This document shows positions 21,679 through 28,604 of a DNA stretch of 29,264 nt, piece after piece. The position numbers were made by a program, and so were the translations under genes. The stretch is taken from contig JBBQDZ010000004.1 of assembly GCA_038320185.1 (NCBI GenBank), forward strand, positions 1 through 29,264, given 5' to 3'. Origin of the DNA: JBBQDZ01 sp038320185 (GTDB taxonomy: Bacteria; Actinomycetota; Thermoleophilia; Gaiellales; Gaiellaceae). The notes below the pieces were generated by a model. It was not told the origin of the DNA. It saw only the letters and a list, made by a program, of their open reading frames with translations, and ran no database searches. Position 1 is the first letter of the stretch. Each line of letters starts with the position of its first letter.

Positions 21679-22640
21679 TGGGCGCGCTCGTCTTTCTCGA
21701 GCACCACGAGGGCCAGCTCCAGAAGGGCTCGCTCGGAGTGCTCGGGAAGGCGGCCGCGCTCGGGAGCGACGTTGCGGCTGCGGTCATCGGTTCCGGCGTC
21801 CGCGCGATCGCCGGCGAGGCGGGCAGATTCGGCGCCGCGAAGGTTTACGTGGCGGACGAGGAGATGCTGGCCGCGCCCCTTCCCCAGCCTCGGGTGGACG
21901 CACTTGCCGCCCTTATTCGGGAGCACGGCTTCGACACGGTCCTCTTCGCCCAGTCGGTGCTCGCCGCCGACGTCGCCGCCGGGCTGGCGGCCCGCCTCGA
22001 AACAGGCCTGAACTGGGATCTCGTCGATCTCGTCGACGTCGACGGGCGTCTGGTCGGGAAGCGTCCAGCCCTCGCCGACTCCGTGCTCGTCGACGTGGGT
22101 TGGCGCTCCGAGCCGCGCATTGCCCTCTTTCGCGCGGGATCCTTCGAGCAGTCGGCCACGGACGGTGAGGCCGAGGTCGTGGATTTCTCGGTCGACCTCG
22201 AGGACTTTTCAACTGCCGCGAGGATGGTCGAGCAGGCCCACGAGGTGGCGGAGGGCCCGTCGATCGAGGACGCGGACGTGATCGTCGCGGGTGGGCGCGG
22301 GCTCGGCGGCCCCGAGAACTTCGCGCTCGTCGAGGCGCTCGCGCGAGCGCTCGGCGGAGCGGTGGCCGCGACGCGCGCGGTGGTCGACGCGGGCTGGTAT
22401 CCGTACGCCTCACAGGTTGGTCAGACCGGTAAGTCGGTCGCGCCGAAGCTGTACATCGCCTGCGGCATCTCCGGCGCGATTCAGCACAAGGTCGGAATGC
22501 AGGGGTCGAACGTGATCGTCGCGATCAACAAGGACCCGAACGCTCCGATCTTCGAGTTCTGCGATCTGGGCGTCGTCGGCGACCTGCACCAGATCCTCCC
22601 GAAGCTGACCGAACTCGTCCAGGCGCGCAAGGATCGTTAG
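21678..22640 (+). CDS. etfA: electron transfer flavoprotein alpha subunit
   Basis: 320 aa, the FAD-holding partner of EtfB. N-terminal domain: MGALVFLEHHEGQLQKGSLG. The FAD-binding C-terminal domain is strongly conserved: VAGGRGLGGPENFALVEALA, VDAGWYPYASQVGQTGKSVA, then LYIACGISGAIQHKVGMQGS and INKDPNAPIFEFCDLGVVGD. ATG 21678 overlaps the etfB stop by one base, and its own TAG shares a base with the ETF-QO start (TAGTG). Confidence 0.96.
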   Translation: MGALVFLEHHEGQLQKGSLGVLGKAAALGSDVAAAVIGSGVRAIAGEAGRFGAAKVYVADEEMLAAPLPQPRVDALAALIREHGFDTVLFAQSVLAADVAAGLAARLETGLNWDLVDLVDVDGRLVGKRPALADSVLVDVGWRSEPRIALFRAGSFEQSATDGEAEVVDFSVDLEDFSTAARMVEQAHEVAEGPSIEDADVIVAGGRGLGGPENFALVEALARALGGAVAATRAVVDAGWYPYASQVGQTGKSVAPKLYIACGISGAIQHKVGMQGSNVIVAINKDPNAPIFEFCDLGVVGDLHQILPKLTELVQARKDR

Positions 22641-24319
22641 TGTCGGTCAAGCCGGCCGACTTCCCGCCGCCGTTCAGGATCTCCGAGGCGATCGGAGCGC
22701 CCGCCGACGCTGATCCGATCGAGGTCGGCGTCGCGATCGTCGGGGCGGGGCCGGCGGGCCTCGCCTGCGCCATCCGGCTCGGCCAGCTCCTAGAAGCCGC
22801 CCCCGCGCTCGCCGAGCGGCTGGGCGAGGTGCCGGTGGCCGTGATCGAGAAGGGGAAGCAGGCCGGCTCGCACCTTCTGTCCGGCGCCGTTGTGAACCCG
22901 CGCTCGCTGCGGCGGCTCTTCAGGGGTAGCAGGAACATCGAGGAGATGCCCTTCTACGGGCGCGTCGACCACGAGTCTGTGTACTTCCTGACGCCGAAGC
23001 GCGCCGCCCGAATCCCGGCACCGCCGACCATGCGCAACGAGGGGAACTACGTCGCCTCCCTCGCGCAGCTTGCGCGGTGGCTGACCTCGGAAGCCGAGGC
23101 GGGCGGCGCGACGATCCTCCCGGAGACCTCGGCGACGCGCCTCCTCGTCGGCGACGGACGCGTCCGCGGACTTCGAACCGGCGACAGGGGGCGCGGCCGC
23201 GACGGACAGGAGCTCGCGAACTTCGAGCCGGGCTCCGACGTCCTGGCGCGGGTGACCGTCCTCGCCGAGGGGACGCAGGGGCACTTGACGGGCGCGGCGC
23301 TCGAGCGCTTCGGCCTTCAGGGCAAGAACCCGCAGGTGTGGGCGCTCGGGGTCAAGGAGGTCTGGAAAGTTGCGCGTCCGCTCGACCGCGTCATCCACAC
23401 CATGGGCTGGCCGCTCCGGACAGGCCCACGCTACCGCGAGTTCGGCGGCTCGTTCATCTACCCGATGGGCACTGACCTCGTCACCGTGGGAATGGTGGTC
23501 GGTCTCGACTATCGGGACGTCGAGCTGTCGGTTCACGATCTACTTCAGGAGCTGAAGACCCACCCGCTCGTGCGGGGGATCCTCGAGCGCGGCGAGCGTG
23601 TCGGGTGGGGCGCGAAGACGATCCCCGAAGGCGGCTTCCTATCCTTGCCGAAGCGTCTCCACGCTCCCGGGCTCCTGCTCTGCGGCGACGGCGCGGGGCT
23701 CGTCAACGTTCCCGCTCTAAAGGGCATCCACTACGCCGTCGAATCGGGGATACTCGCGGCCGAGGCCGCCTTCGCCGCCTTGGGCCGGGGAGAGGCTCCC
23801 GGTCGCCGCGAAGCACTCGCGCCCTACCAGGTGGCGCTGGAGCAGAGCTTCGTCTGGGGCGACCTGCGGGAGGTTCGCAACATGCGGCAGGCGTTCGGGC
23901 GCGGCTTCTGGCTCGGCGGCGCTCTCGCCGGTGTGATGACGGCCAGCAAGGGTCGCTTTCCGGCAGGGCCGCTGCGAACCGAGCGCGACGCAGATCAGGA
24001 GCTCTTTCGAACCGATCGCGCGAGAAGCTACCCGGCGCCGGACGGGAAGCTTGTCTTCGACAAGCTGTCATCGGTGTTCGCCTCGGGCAACCGGACGCGT
24101 GACGATCAGCCGAATCACATCCGGATCCAGCGAGATGTGCCGCGAGAACTCGCGGAGATGTGGGCCAGGCTCTGCCCGGCGCAGGTCTACGAGGTCGGCG
24201 CGAACGGGGAGCTCGAGATCACGCCGTCGAACTGCGTCCAGTGCGGCGCAATCACCGCCAAGGGCGGCCGACTGACACCGCCGGAAGGCGGCTCCGGGCC
24301 TGAGTACACACTCACCTGA
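22640..24319 (+). CDS. electron transfer flavoprotein:quinone oxidoreductase, variant iron-sulfur site
   Basis: 559 aa membrane-associated flavoprotein that passes electrons from reduced ETF to quinone (menaquinone expected in Actinomycetota). FAD motif: VAIVGAGPAGLACAIRLGQ near residues 31-49. EKGKQAGSHLLSGAVVNP, GGSFIYPMGTDLVTVGMVVG, LLLCGDGAGLVNVPALKGIH and NRTRDDQPNHIRI are family hallmarks. The C-terminal ferredoxin part is unusual: the first ligand C512 (CPAQVY) and C532/C535 (CVQC) are present, but the fourth cysteine of the usual CxxCxxC is Ile538, and the segment up to PEGG is four residues shorter. The frame is clean to PEGGSGPEY, so this is not a frameshift. The cluster may be [3Fe-4S] or use another ligand. 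Translationally coupled to etfA. Confidence 0.93.
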   Translation: MSVKPADFPPPFRISEAIGAPADADPIEVGVAIVGAGPAGLACAIRLGQLLEAAPALAERLGEVPVAVIEKGKQAGSHLLSGAVVNPRSLRRLFRGSRNIEEMPFYGRVDHESVYFLTPKRAARIPAPPTMRNEGNYVASLAQLARWLTSEAEAGGATILPETSATRLLVGDGRVRGLRTGDRGRGRDGQELANFEPGSDVLARVTVLAEGTQGHLTGAALERFGLQGKNPQVWALGVKEVWKVARPLDRVIHTMGWPLRTGPRYREFGGSFIYPMGTDLVTVGMVVGLDYRDVELSVHDLLQELKTHPLVRGILERGERVGWGAKTIPEGGFLSLPKRLHAPGLLLCGDGAGLVNVPALKGIHYAVESGILAAEAAFAALGRGEAPGRREALAPYQVALEQSFVWGDLREVRNMRQAFGRGFWLGGALAGVMTASKGRFPAGPLRTERDADQELFRTDRARSYPAPDGKLVFDKLSSVFASGNRTRDDQPNHIRIQRDVPRELAEMWARLCPAQVYEVGANGELEITPSNCVQCGAITAKGGRLTPPEGGSGPEYTLT

Positions 24320-24812
24320 CGGCGCTCGGCGCCCTCGCGGCGAGACGCTTGATCACGAGGTGTAGCCCGCTCGACGCGTCCCCCGCCTCCAGCCGCATCC
24401 GGTTTCCTTGCCACAGGAGTCGGCCGCGAAAGCTCACCTCGCGCGAGACCAGGAAAGCGTGGGCCTTCCCCGCCACGTCGACCGGCAGCTCCCGGCCCTG
24501 ACGCAGAGCGCTCAGGTCGATCGGTCGCGAGAGATCGAAGGTTGCGCCGCCTCCGCTGATGTGTGCCTCCTGGATACGCCGTCTGACGACCTCGAGCTCG
24601 CCGCGCAGGCCTTTCACGTCGAGGAGGCTCGTCCGCGCGTACGACCGGGACTCCTCGATACGCCAGCGGCCGTCAGGGCCGAGTGACCGGGCTGCCCGCG
24701 GGGCGATGGGCCGCCCCGGCCGGCCCCCTAGCACGACCAAGGTCGCTCCCCCTGCAAGTGCGACGAAGGCGGCGATCGCCGCGGCGGATGCAATCCTCCA
24801 CCCGCGTGGCAC
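24312..24812 (-). CDS. membrane-anchored protein of unknown function (166 aa)
   Basis: GTG 24812 to TGA 24312. One N-terminal transmembrane helix (ASAAAIAAFVALAGGATLVV) leads to an outside domain of about 130 residues (SYARTSLLDVKGLRGELEVV, ISGGGATFDLSRPIDLSALR, AHAFLVSREVSFRGRLLWQG). The long beta-rich domain faintly recalls DUF2993/LmeA-type lipid-binding proteins, but I cannot confirm this. The start is set by TACCAT (24824-24819), 6 nt upstream; a longer frame exists further up but would cross the promoter. The 3' end overlaps the ETF-QO gene by 8 bp. Confidence 0.65.
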   Translation of the reverse strand: MPRGWRIASAAAIAAFVALAGGATLVVLGGRPGRPIAPRAARSLGPDGRWRIEESRSYARTSLLDVKGLRGELEVVRRRIQEAHISGGGATFDLSRPIDLSALRQGRELPVDVAGKAHAFLVSREVSFRGRLLWQGNRMRLEAGDASSGLHLVIKRLAARAPSAVR

Positions 24813-24818
24813 GGGATC

Positions 24819-24824
24819 ATGGTA
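24819..24824 (-). promoter_or_regulatory. -10-like hexamer of the membrane-anchored unknown
   Basis: TACCAT on the minus strand ends 6 nt before GTG 24812. TATGGC on the plus strand (24823-24828) touches it and may serve the dehydratase gene in the other direction. Confidence 0.4.
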
Positions 24825-24900
24825 TGGCTCCGGCAGTGCTCTGGACAAAGCTGTGGCTGCGACCGTCATCGTCGTGCGCGGGCTGCGCGCAGCGCGCTTC

Positions 24901-25842
24901 GTGATTCGTCGCGCGGACGTCCTGGCCGCGCGGGAGGCGATAGCCGGGCGCCTTCACCGGACGCCGACGTTCAGCTCGGCGACTCTTTCGCGTCGGCTCG
25001 GGGCGGACGTCCACCTGAAGGCCGAGCTCTTCCAGCGGACCGGCTCCTTCAAGACGCGCGGAGTGCTCAACAAGCTGGCCTCGCTCTCGCCCGAGGAGCG
25101 CGCGCGTGGGATCATCGGCGTGTCCGCGGGGAATCACGCGCAGGCGCTCGCCTACGGGGCCGCACTTCTTCGCCTCGACTGCCTCGTCGTGATGTGGCGG
25201 GCGGCGAGTCCGCAGAAGATCGCGGCCACGCGCGGGTACGGCGCGAAGGTTGATCTCCAGTCGGAGGGTCCGGCTACGGTCTTCGACCGTTTGCACGAGT
25301 TGCTGGAGCAGACCGGCCGGACGCTCGTGCATCCGTTCGACGACCCGCTCGTCGCGGCGGGGCAGGGCACTGTGGGGCTCGAGATCGCCGAGGCGCTCCC
25401 GGCGGTCGACGTCGTCCTCGTGCCCGTGGGCGGCGGCGGTCTGCTCGCGGGAATTGCAGCCGCGCTCGATGCCCGCATCGTCGCCGTCGAGCCGGAGCTC
25501 GCGCCGGCACTGCATGAGGGCCTGCTGGCGGGCAAGCCCGTGACGGTGGCCCCGAGCTCGGTCGCAGACGGGCTGAATGCGCCCTTCATCGGTGCGCTTG
25601 CTCTCGAGACCTGCCGCGAGCTGGGAATCGAATCCGTTCTCGTTTCGGAGGACGAGATCGGTGAGGCGATGCGCTTCCTGTACGGCGCTGCGAAGCTCGC
25701 GTGCGAGCCGGCGGGCGCGACGGCAACGGCTGCCCTGATCGCGGGAAAGGTGAGTCTTGAACGCGGCGAGACGGTCGTCTCAGTTGTCTCTGGAGGCAAC
25801 GTAGTACCCAAGATAGCCTCTGATATCCTGATCTCGAGATGA
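24901..25842 (+). CDS. threonine/serine dehydratase (PLP fold type II)
   Basis: 313 aa. It deaminates threonine to 2-oxobutyrate or serine to pyruvate. The Schiff-base lysine is in FQRTGSFKTRGVLNKL, substrate loop SAGNHAQALAYGAA, and PLP phosphate loop VGGGGLLAGIAAAL. It has no C-terminal ACT domain, so it is the short catabolic (TdcB/serine-racemase-like) form, not feedback-controlled IlvA. The start is uncertain: GTG 24901 matches the family N-terminus (VIRRADVLAAREAIAGRLHR); GTG 24853 and 24874 are in-frame alternatives and none has a good ribosome binding site. The stop forms an ATGA overlap with the L31 gene. Confidence 0.85.
   Translation: MIRRADVLAAREAIAGRLHRTPTFSSATLSRRLGADVHLKAELFQRTGSFKTRGVLNKLASLSPEERARGIIGVSAGNHAQALAYGAALLRLDCLVVMWRAASPQKIAATRGYGAKVDLQSEGPATVFDRLHELLEQTGRTLVHPFDDPLVAAGQGTVGLEIAEALPAVDVVLVPVGGGGLLAGIAAALDARIVAVEPELAPALHEGLLAGKPVTVAPSSVADGLNAPFIGALALETCRELGIESVLVSEDEIGEAMRFLYGAAKLACEPAGATATAALIAGKVSLERGETVVSVVSGGNVVPKIASDILISR
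25824..25829 (+). promoter_or_regulatory. -10-like hexamer of the rpmE-DUF1385 unit
   Basis: TATCCT ends 9 nt before the L31 ATG at 25839, inside the end of the dehydratase gene. L31 could therefore be made from its own leaderless message as well as by coupling. Confidence 0.4.
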
Positions 25843-26057
25843 AGCCGGACATCCATCCCGAGTACGTCCTCTCGCACGTGACTTGCTCCTGCGGGAACGA
25901 GTTCACGACGCGCTCGACGAAGGCCGAGCTGCACGTCGAGATTTGCTCCAACTGCCACCCGTTCTACACGGGCAAGCAGAAGCTCATGGACACCGGCGGT
26001 CGCGTCGAGCGCTTCCAGCGGCGGCTCGAGCGGGCCGGTGGCGCCCGCAGGGGCTAG
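25839..26057 (+). CDS. rpmE: 50S ribosomal protein L31, zinc-binding form
   Basis: 72 aa. MKPDIHPEYVLSHVTCSCGN, then VEICSNCHPFYTGKQKLMDT and GGRVERFQRR are unmistakable L31. The four zinc ligands are present (C16, C18, C36, C39), so this is the C+ form used when zinc is sufficient. It overlaps the dehydratase stop by 4 bp (ATGA) and precedes the DUF1385 gene by 3 bp. Confidence 0.97.
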   Translation: MKPDIHPEYVLSHVTCSCGNEFTTRSTKAELHVEICSNCHPFYTGKQKLMDTGGRVERFQRRLERAGGARRG

Positions 26058-26060
26058 CGC

Positions 26061-26981
26061 ATGGCCGCGATAGGGGGACAGGCCGTCCTCGAGGGCGTGA
26101 TGATGCGCGGCCCGTCGAGCTGGGCCGTTGCGGTACGCAAGCCGGACGGGGCGATCGCGCAGGTCTGCAATCCGATCAGCTCGCCGATGGCGCGCCACCC
26201 GATTTTCCGCCTGCCGGTGATCCGCGGCGTGGTCGCCCTTGGCGAGTCGCTCGCAATCGGCTTCCGAGCGCTCGCGATCTCGGCCAACTACGCCGCGCAG
26301 GAGGAGGGTTCGGGCGAAGGCGACGAGGACGTGAAGACGGAGCTCTCGCGAGGTCAGCTGATCTTCGCGTTCGCGATCGCCATCGGCTTCGCGATCGCCC
26401 TCTTCAAGGTGACGCCCGCGCTCATCACCGACCGGCTGCCGATCCGCAATGCAGGCTGGTTTGTGATCGTCGAGGGCGCGATCCGCGTGACGATTTTCGT
26501 CGTATACCTGACGGTCATCTCGCTGCTCCCCGATCTCAGACGCGTCTTCCAGTACCACGCTGCCGAGCACAAGGCGATCAACGCCTACGAAGCGGGAGAG
26601 GAGCTCGAGCCCGAGCGTGTCCAGCGCTTCAGCCTCATCCATCCACGCTGTGGAACGGCGTTCCTGCTCTGGGTGATGGTGATCGCGATCTTCGTCTTCG
26701 CGATCTTCGGCAGGCCTCATTGGTACTGGCTGATCGTCACACGCATCGCCCTGCTGCCCGTGATCGCCGGCCTCGCGTACGAGCTGATCCGGTTCGCAGG
26801 CAAGCACACCGACCAGCGTTGGCTGATGTGGCTGCTGGCGCCCGGCCTCTGGCTGCAGCGGCTGACGACCCGCGAGCCGACACTCGACCAGATCGAGGTG
26901 TCGATCCGGGCGCTCGAGGAAGTGCTGCAGCGCGAAGCGGGCCGGACCGGTGAGCGTTCTCGCGTCGAAGTGATGGCTTAG
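26061..26981 (+). CDS. DUF1385 membrane protein (YqhQ family)
   Basis: 306 aa. The N-terminus GGQAVLEGVMMRGPSSWAVA is the family signature. About four hydrophobic segments follow: ISANYAAQ precedes an acidic spacer, then FAFAIAIGFAIALF, FVIVEGAIRVTIFVVYLTVI, AFLLWVMVIAIFVFAIFG and WLIVTRIALLPVIAGLAYEL. The conserved FQYHAAEHKAINAYE and IHPRCGTAF lie between and carry His/Glu/Cys residues that suggest metal binding or catalysis. The biochemical role is not known to me. The position between rpmE and prfA is common in Gram-positive bacteria; here OsmC has been inserted before prfA. Its TAG stop is the first half of the next gene's -10. Confidence 0.92.
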   Translation: MAAIGGQAVLEGVMMRGPSSWAVAVRKPDGAIAQVCNPISSPMARHPIFRLPVIRGVVALGESLAIGFRALAISANYAAQEEGSGEGDEDVKTELSRGQLIFAFAIAIGFAIALFKVTPALITDRLPIRNAGWFVIVEGAIRVTIFVVYLTVISLLPDLRRVFQYHAAEHKAINAYEAGEELEPERVQRFSLIHPRCGTAFLLWVMVIAIFVFAIFGRPHWYWLIVTRIALLPVIAGLAYELIRFAGKHTDQRWLMWLLAPGLWLQRLTTREPTLDQIEVSIRALEEVLQREAGRTGERSRVEVMA

Positions 26982-26984
26982 ACT
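26979..26984 (+). promoter_or_regulatory. -10-like hexamer of the OsmC gene, built on the upstream stop codon
   Basis: TAGACT begins with the TAG stop of the DUF1385 gene (26979-26981) and ends 8 nt before the OsmC ATG at 26993. No ribosome binding site is seen. Confidence 0.45.
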
Positions 26985-26992
26985 CGTTCTCG

Positions 26993-27427
26993 ATGGCTGC
27001 TGAACGGACAGCGCAGGTGTCGTGGAGCGGGAACCTGCTCCAGGGCACCGGGAAGATCGAGTTCACCGGCAGCGGCGCGCTCGCCGGGGCCGACGTGACC
27101 TGGGCGTCTCGCTCCGAGCATGACGAGGCCGGCCGCACGAGCCCGGAGGAGTTGATCGCCGCCGCGCACGCCTCGTGCTTCTCGATGGCGCTCTCGCACG
27201 GTCTCGCGCAGGCGGGCACTCCGCCCGACCGGCTCGAGGTGAAGGCGACCTCGACGTTCGTCCCCGGCACGGGTATCACGGCGATGAAGCTCGACGTCAC
27301 CGGTCGTATCGAGGGCATGGACGAGGCCACATTTCAGGAGGCGGCCCGCGAGGCGGCCGAGACCTGCCCCGTCTCTCAGGCGCTCAAGGGCAATGTCGAC
27401 ATCACTGTCGACGCTCACCTCGGCTAG
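26993..27427 (+). CDS. OsmC-family peroxiredoxin
   Basis: 144 aa, thiol-dependent reduction of organic hydroperoxides in the cytoplasm. The two redox cysteines are C62 (in TSPEELIAAAHASCFSMALS) and C125 (in CPVSQALKG), with RTSPEELIAAAHA typical of OsmC (Ohr proteins usually read differently here). VTWASRSEHDEAGRTSPEE gives the arginine that activates the peroxidatic Cys. ATG 26993 is 11 bp after the DUF1385 stop. Confidence 0.93.
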   Translation: MAAERTAQVSWSGNLLQGTGKIEFTGSGALAGADVTWASRSEHDEAGRTSPEELIAAAHASCFSMALSHGLAQAGTPPDRLEVKATSTFVPGTGITAMKLDVTGRIEGMDEATFQEAAREAAETCPVSQALKGNVDITVDAHLG

Positions 27428-27467
27428 CAGACCCGTCCCTAACGGCCGCGGCCATCCGCGTGACGTT

Positions 27468-27497
27468 TCACACCCAGTGTCTGGCACTGGGTTGTGA
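27468..27497. repeat. perfect hairpin upstream of prfA
   Basis: ACCCAGTG (27472-27479) and CACTGGGT (27485-27492) flank the loop TCTGG, an 8-bp stem; outside a one-base bulge, TCAC and GTGA (27468-27471, 27494-27497) add four more pairs. No T-tract follows. It could terminate the OsmC transcript weakly, or be a dispersed palindromic element like those at 19.6-19.9 kb (different sequence). Confidence 0.65.
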
Positions 27498-27543
27498 CGA
27501 ATGAGTGACGATTTGTCCACAGGCTCTGGCACGCGCCGACGAC

Positions 27544-27549
27544 TACCCT
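27544..27549 (+). promoter_or_regulatory. -10-like hexamer of prfA
   Basis: TACCCT ends 7 nt before ATG 27557, with no Shine-Dalgarno sequence between. Confidence 0.45.
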
Positions 27550-27556
27550 TCGTTTC

Positions 27557-28597
27557 ATGGCAGGGATCGAGCAGCTGGTCGACGACCTCGAACGCTCCTA
27601 CCGCGAGACGGAGGCGCGGATGTCCGACCCTGCCGTCTACAACGACCACCGCGAGGCGGCCGACGTCGGACGGCGCCTGAAGGAGCTGGAGGGCCCCGTC
27701 AAGCTCGCGAAGCAGTGGCGCGAGGCGCACGAGGATGCCGTGGCCGCGCAGGCGGACCCCGAGCTGCGAGAGCTGCTGGCCGAGGCCGAGGAGCGGGCCG
27801 ACCGGCTCGAGGAGGAGCTGAAGCTCGCGCTCGTCCAGGCCGACCCGGCCGACCGCAAGGATGTGATCGTCGAGGTCCGGCAGGGCGTGGGCGGAGACGA
27901 GGCCGCGCTCTGGGCCGGCGACCTCTTCCGGATGCTGACCCGCTACGCCGAGCGGCGCGGGTTCAAGTGGGAGGAGCTGTCCGCGAGCTCGAACGACGGC
28001 GGCGGGTTCAAGGAGATCGTCTTCGCCGTCAAGGGCGACGGCGCCTACTCCGTCTACAAGTACGAGGGCGGCACACACCGGGTGCAGCGCGTGCCCGAGA
28101 CCGAGTCGCAGGGCCGCACGCACACCTCGACCGCAACCGTCGCCGTGATGCCCGAAGCCGAAGAGGTCGAGGTCGAGATTGACGCCAATGACCTGAAAAT
28201 CGACGTGTACCGGTCGACCGGCCCCGGCGGCCAGAGCGTGAACACGACCGACTCGGCCGTCCGGATCACCCACCTCCCGACCGGTCTCGTCGTCGCGATG
28301 CAGGACGAGAAGTCGCAGCTCCAGAACAAGCAGAAGGCGATGCGCGTCCTTCGCGCCCGCCTCTACGAGCAGGAGCGCGCTCGGCAGCAGGCCGAGCTCG
28401 CCGCGACCCGCCGCTCCCAGATCGGCGGCGGCGAGCGCGCCGAGAAGATCCGCACCTACAACTTTCCCGAGAACCGGCTCACCGACCACCGGATCAAGCT
28501 GACAGCCCACCAGCTCGACCGGATCCTCGAGGGCGAGCTCGACGACTTCACCGAGGCGCTCACCGCCGAGGACCGCCGCCGCCAGCTCGAGACGTGA
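27557..28597 (+). CDS. prfA: peptide chain release factor 1
   Basis: 346 aa; it recognises UAA/UAG in the ribosomal A site and triggers peptide release. Domain order: coiled-coil N-terminal domain (1-100), codon-recognition domain, and the GGQ loop (RSTGPGGQSVNTTDSAVRIT, GGQ at 224-226). The codon-reading tripeptide, usually PAT or PVT in RF1, is PET (180-182, in QRVPETESQGRTHTS). RF2 would have SPF, so RF1 is certain. It ends NFPENRLTDHRIKLTAHQLD, as expected. It is followed 7 bp later by prmC, whose product methylates the Gln of GGQ. Confidence 0.97.
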   Translation: MAGIEQLVDDLERSYRETEARMSDPAVYNDHREAADVGRRLKELEGPVKLAKQWREAHEDAVAAQADPELRELLAEAEERADRLEEELKLALVQADPADRKDVIVEVRQGVGGDEAALWAGDLFRMLTRYAERRGFKWEELSASSNDGGGFKEIVFAVKGDGAYSVYKYEGGTHRVQRVPETESQGRTHTSTATVAVMPEAEEVEVEIDANDLKIDVYRSTGPGGQSVNTTDSAVRITHLPTGLVVAMQDEKSQLQNKQKAMRVLRARLYEQERARQQAELAATRRSQIGGGERAEKIRTYNFPENRLTDHRIKLTAHQLDRILEGELDDFTEALTAEDRRRQLET

Positions 28598-28604
28598 GAG
28601 GGTC

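Noticed and set aside
24165..24319. Frameshift explaining the missing cysteine in ETF-QO
   Set aside because: The frame continues cleanly into the conserved PEGGSGPEY ending, so the change is a real substitution plus a shorter loop.
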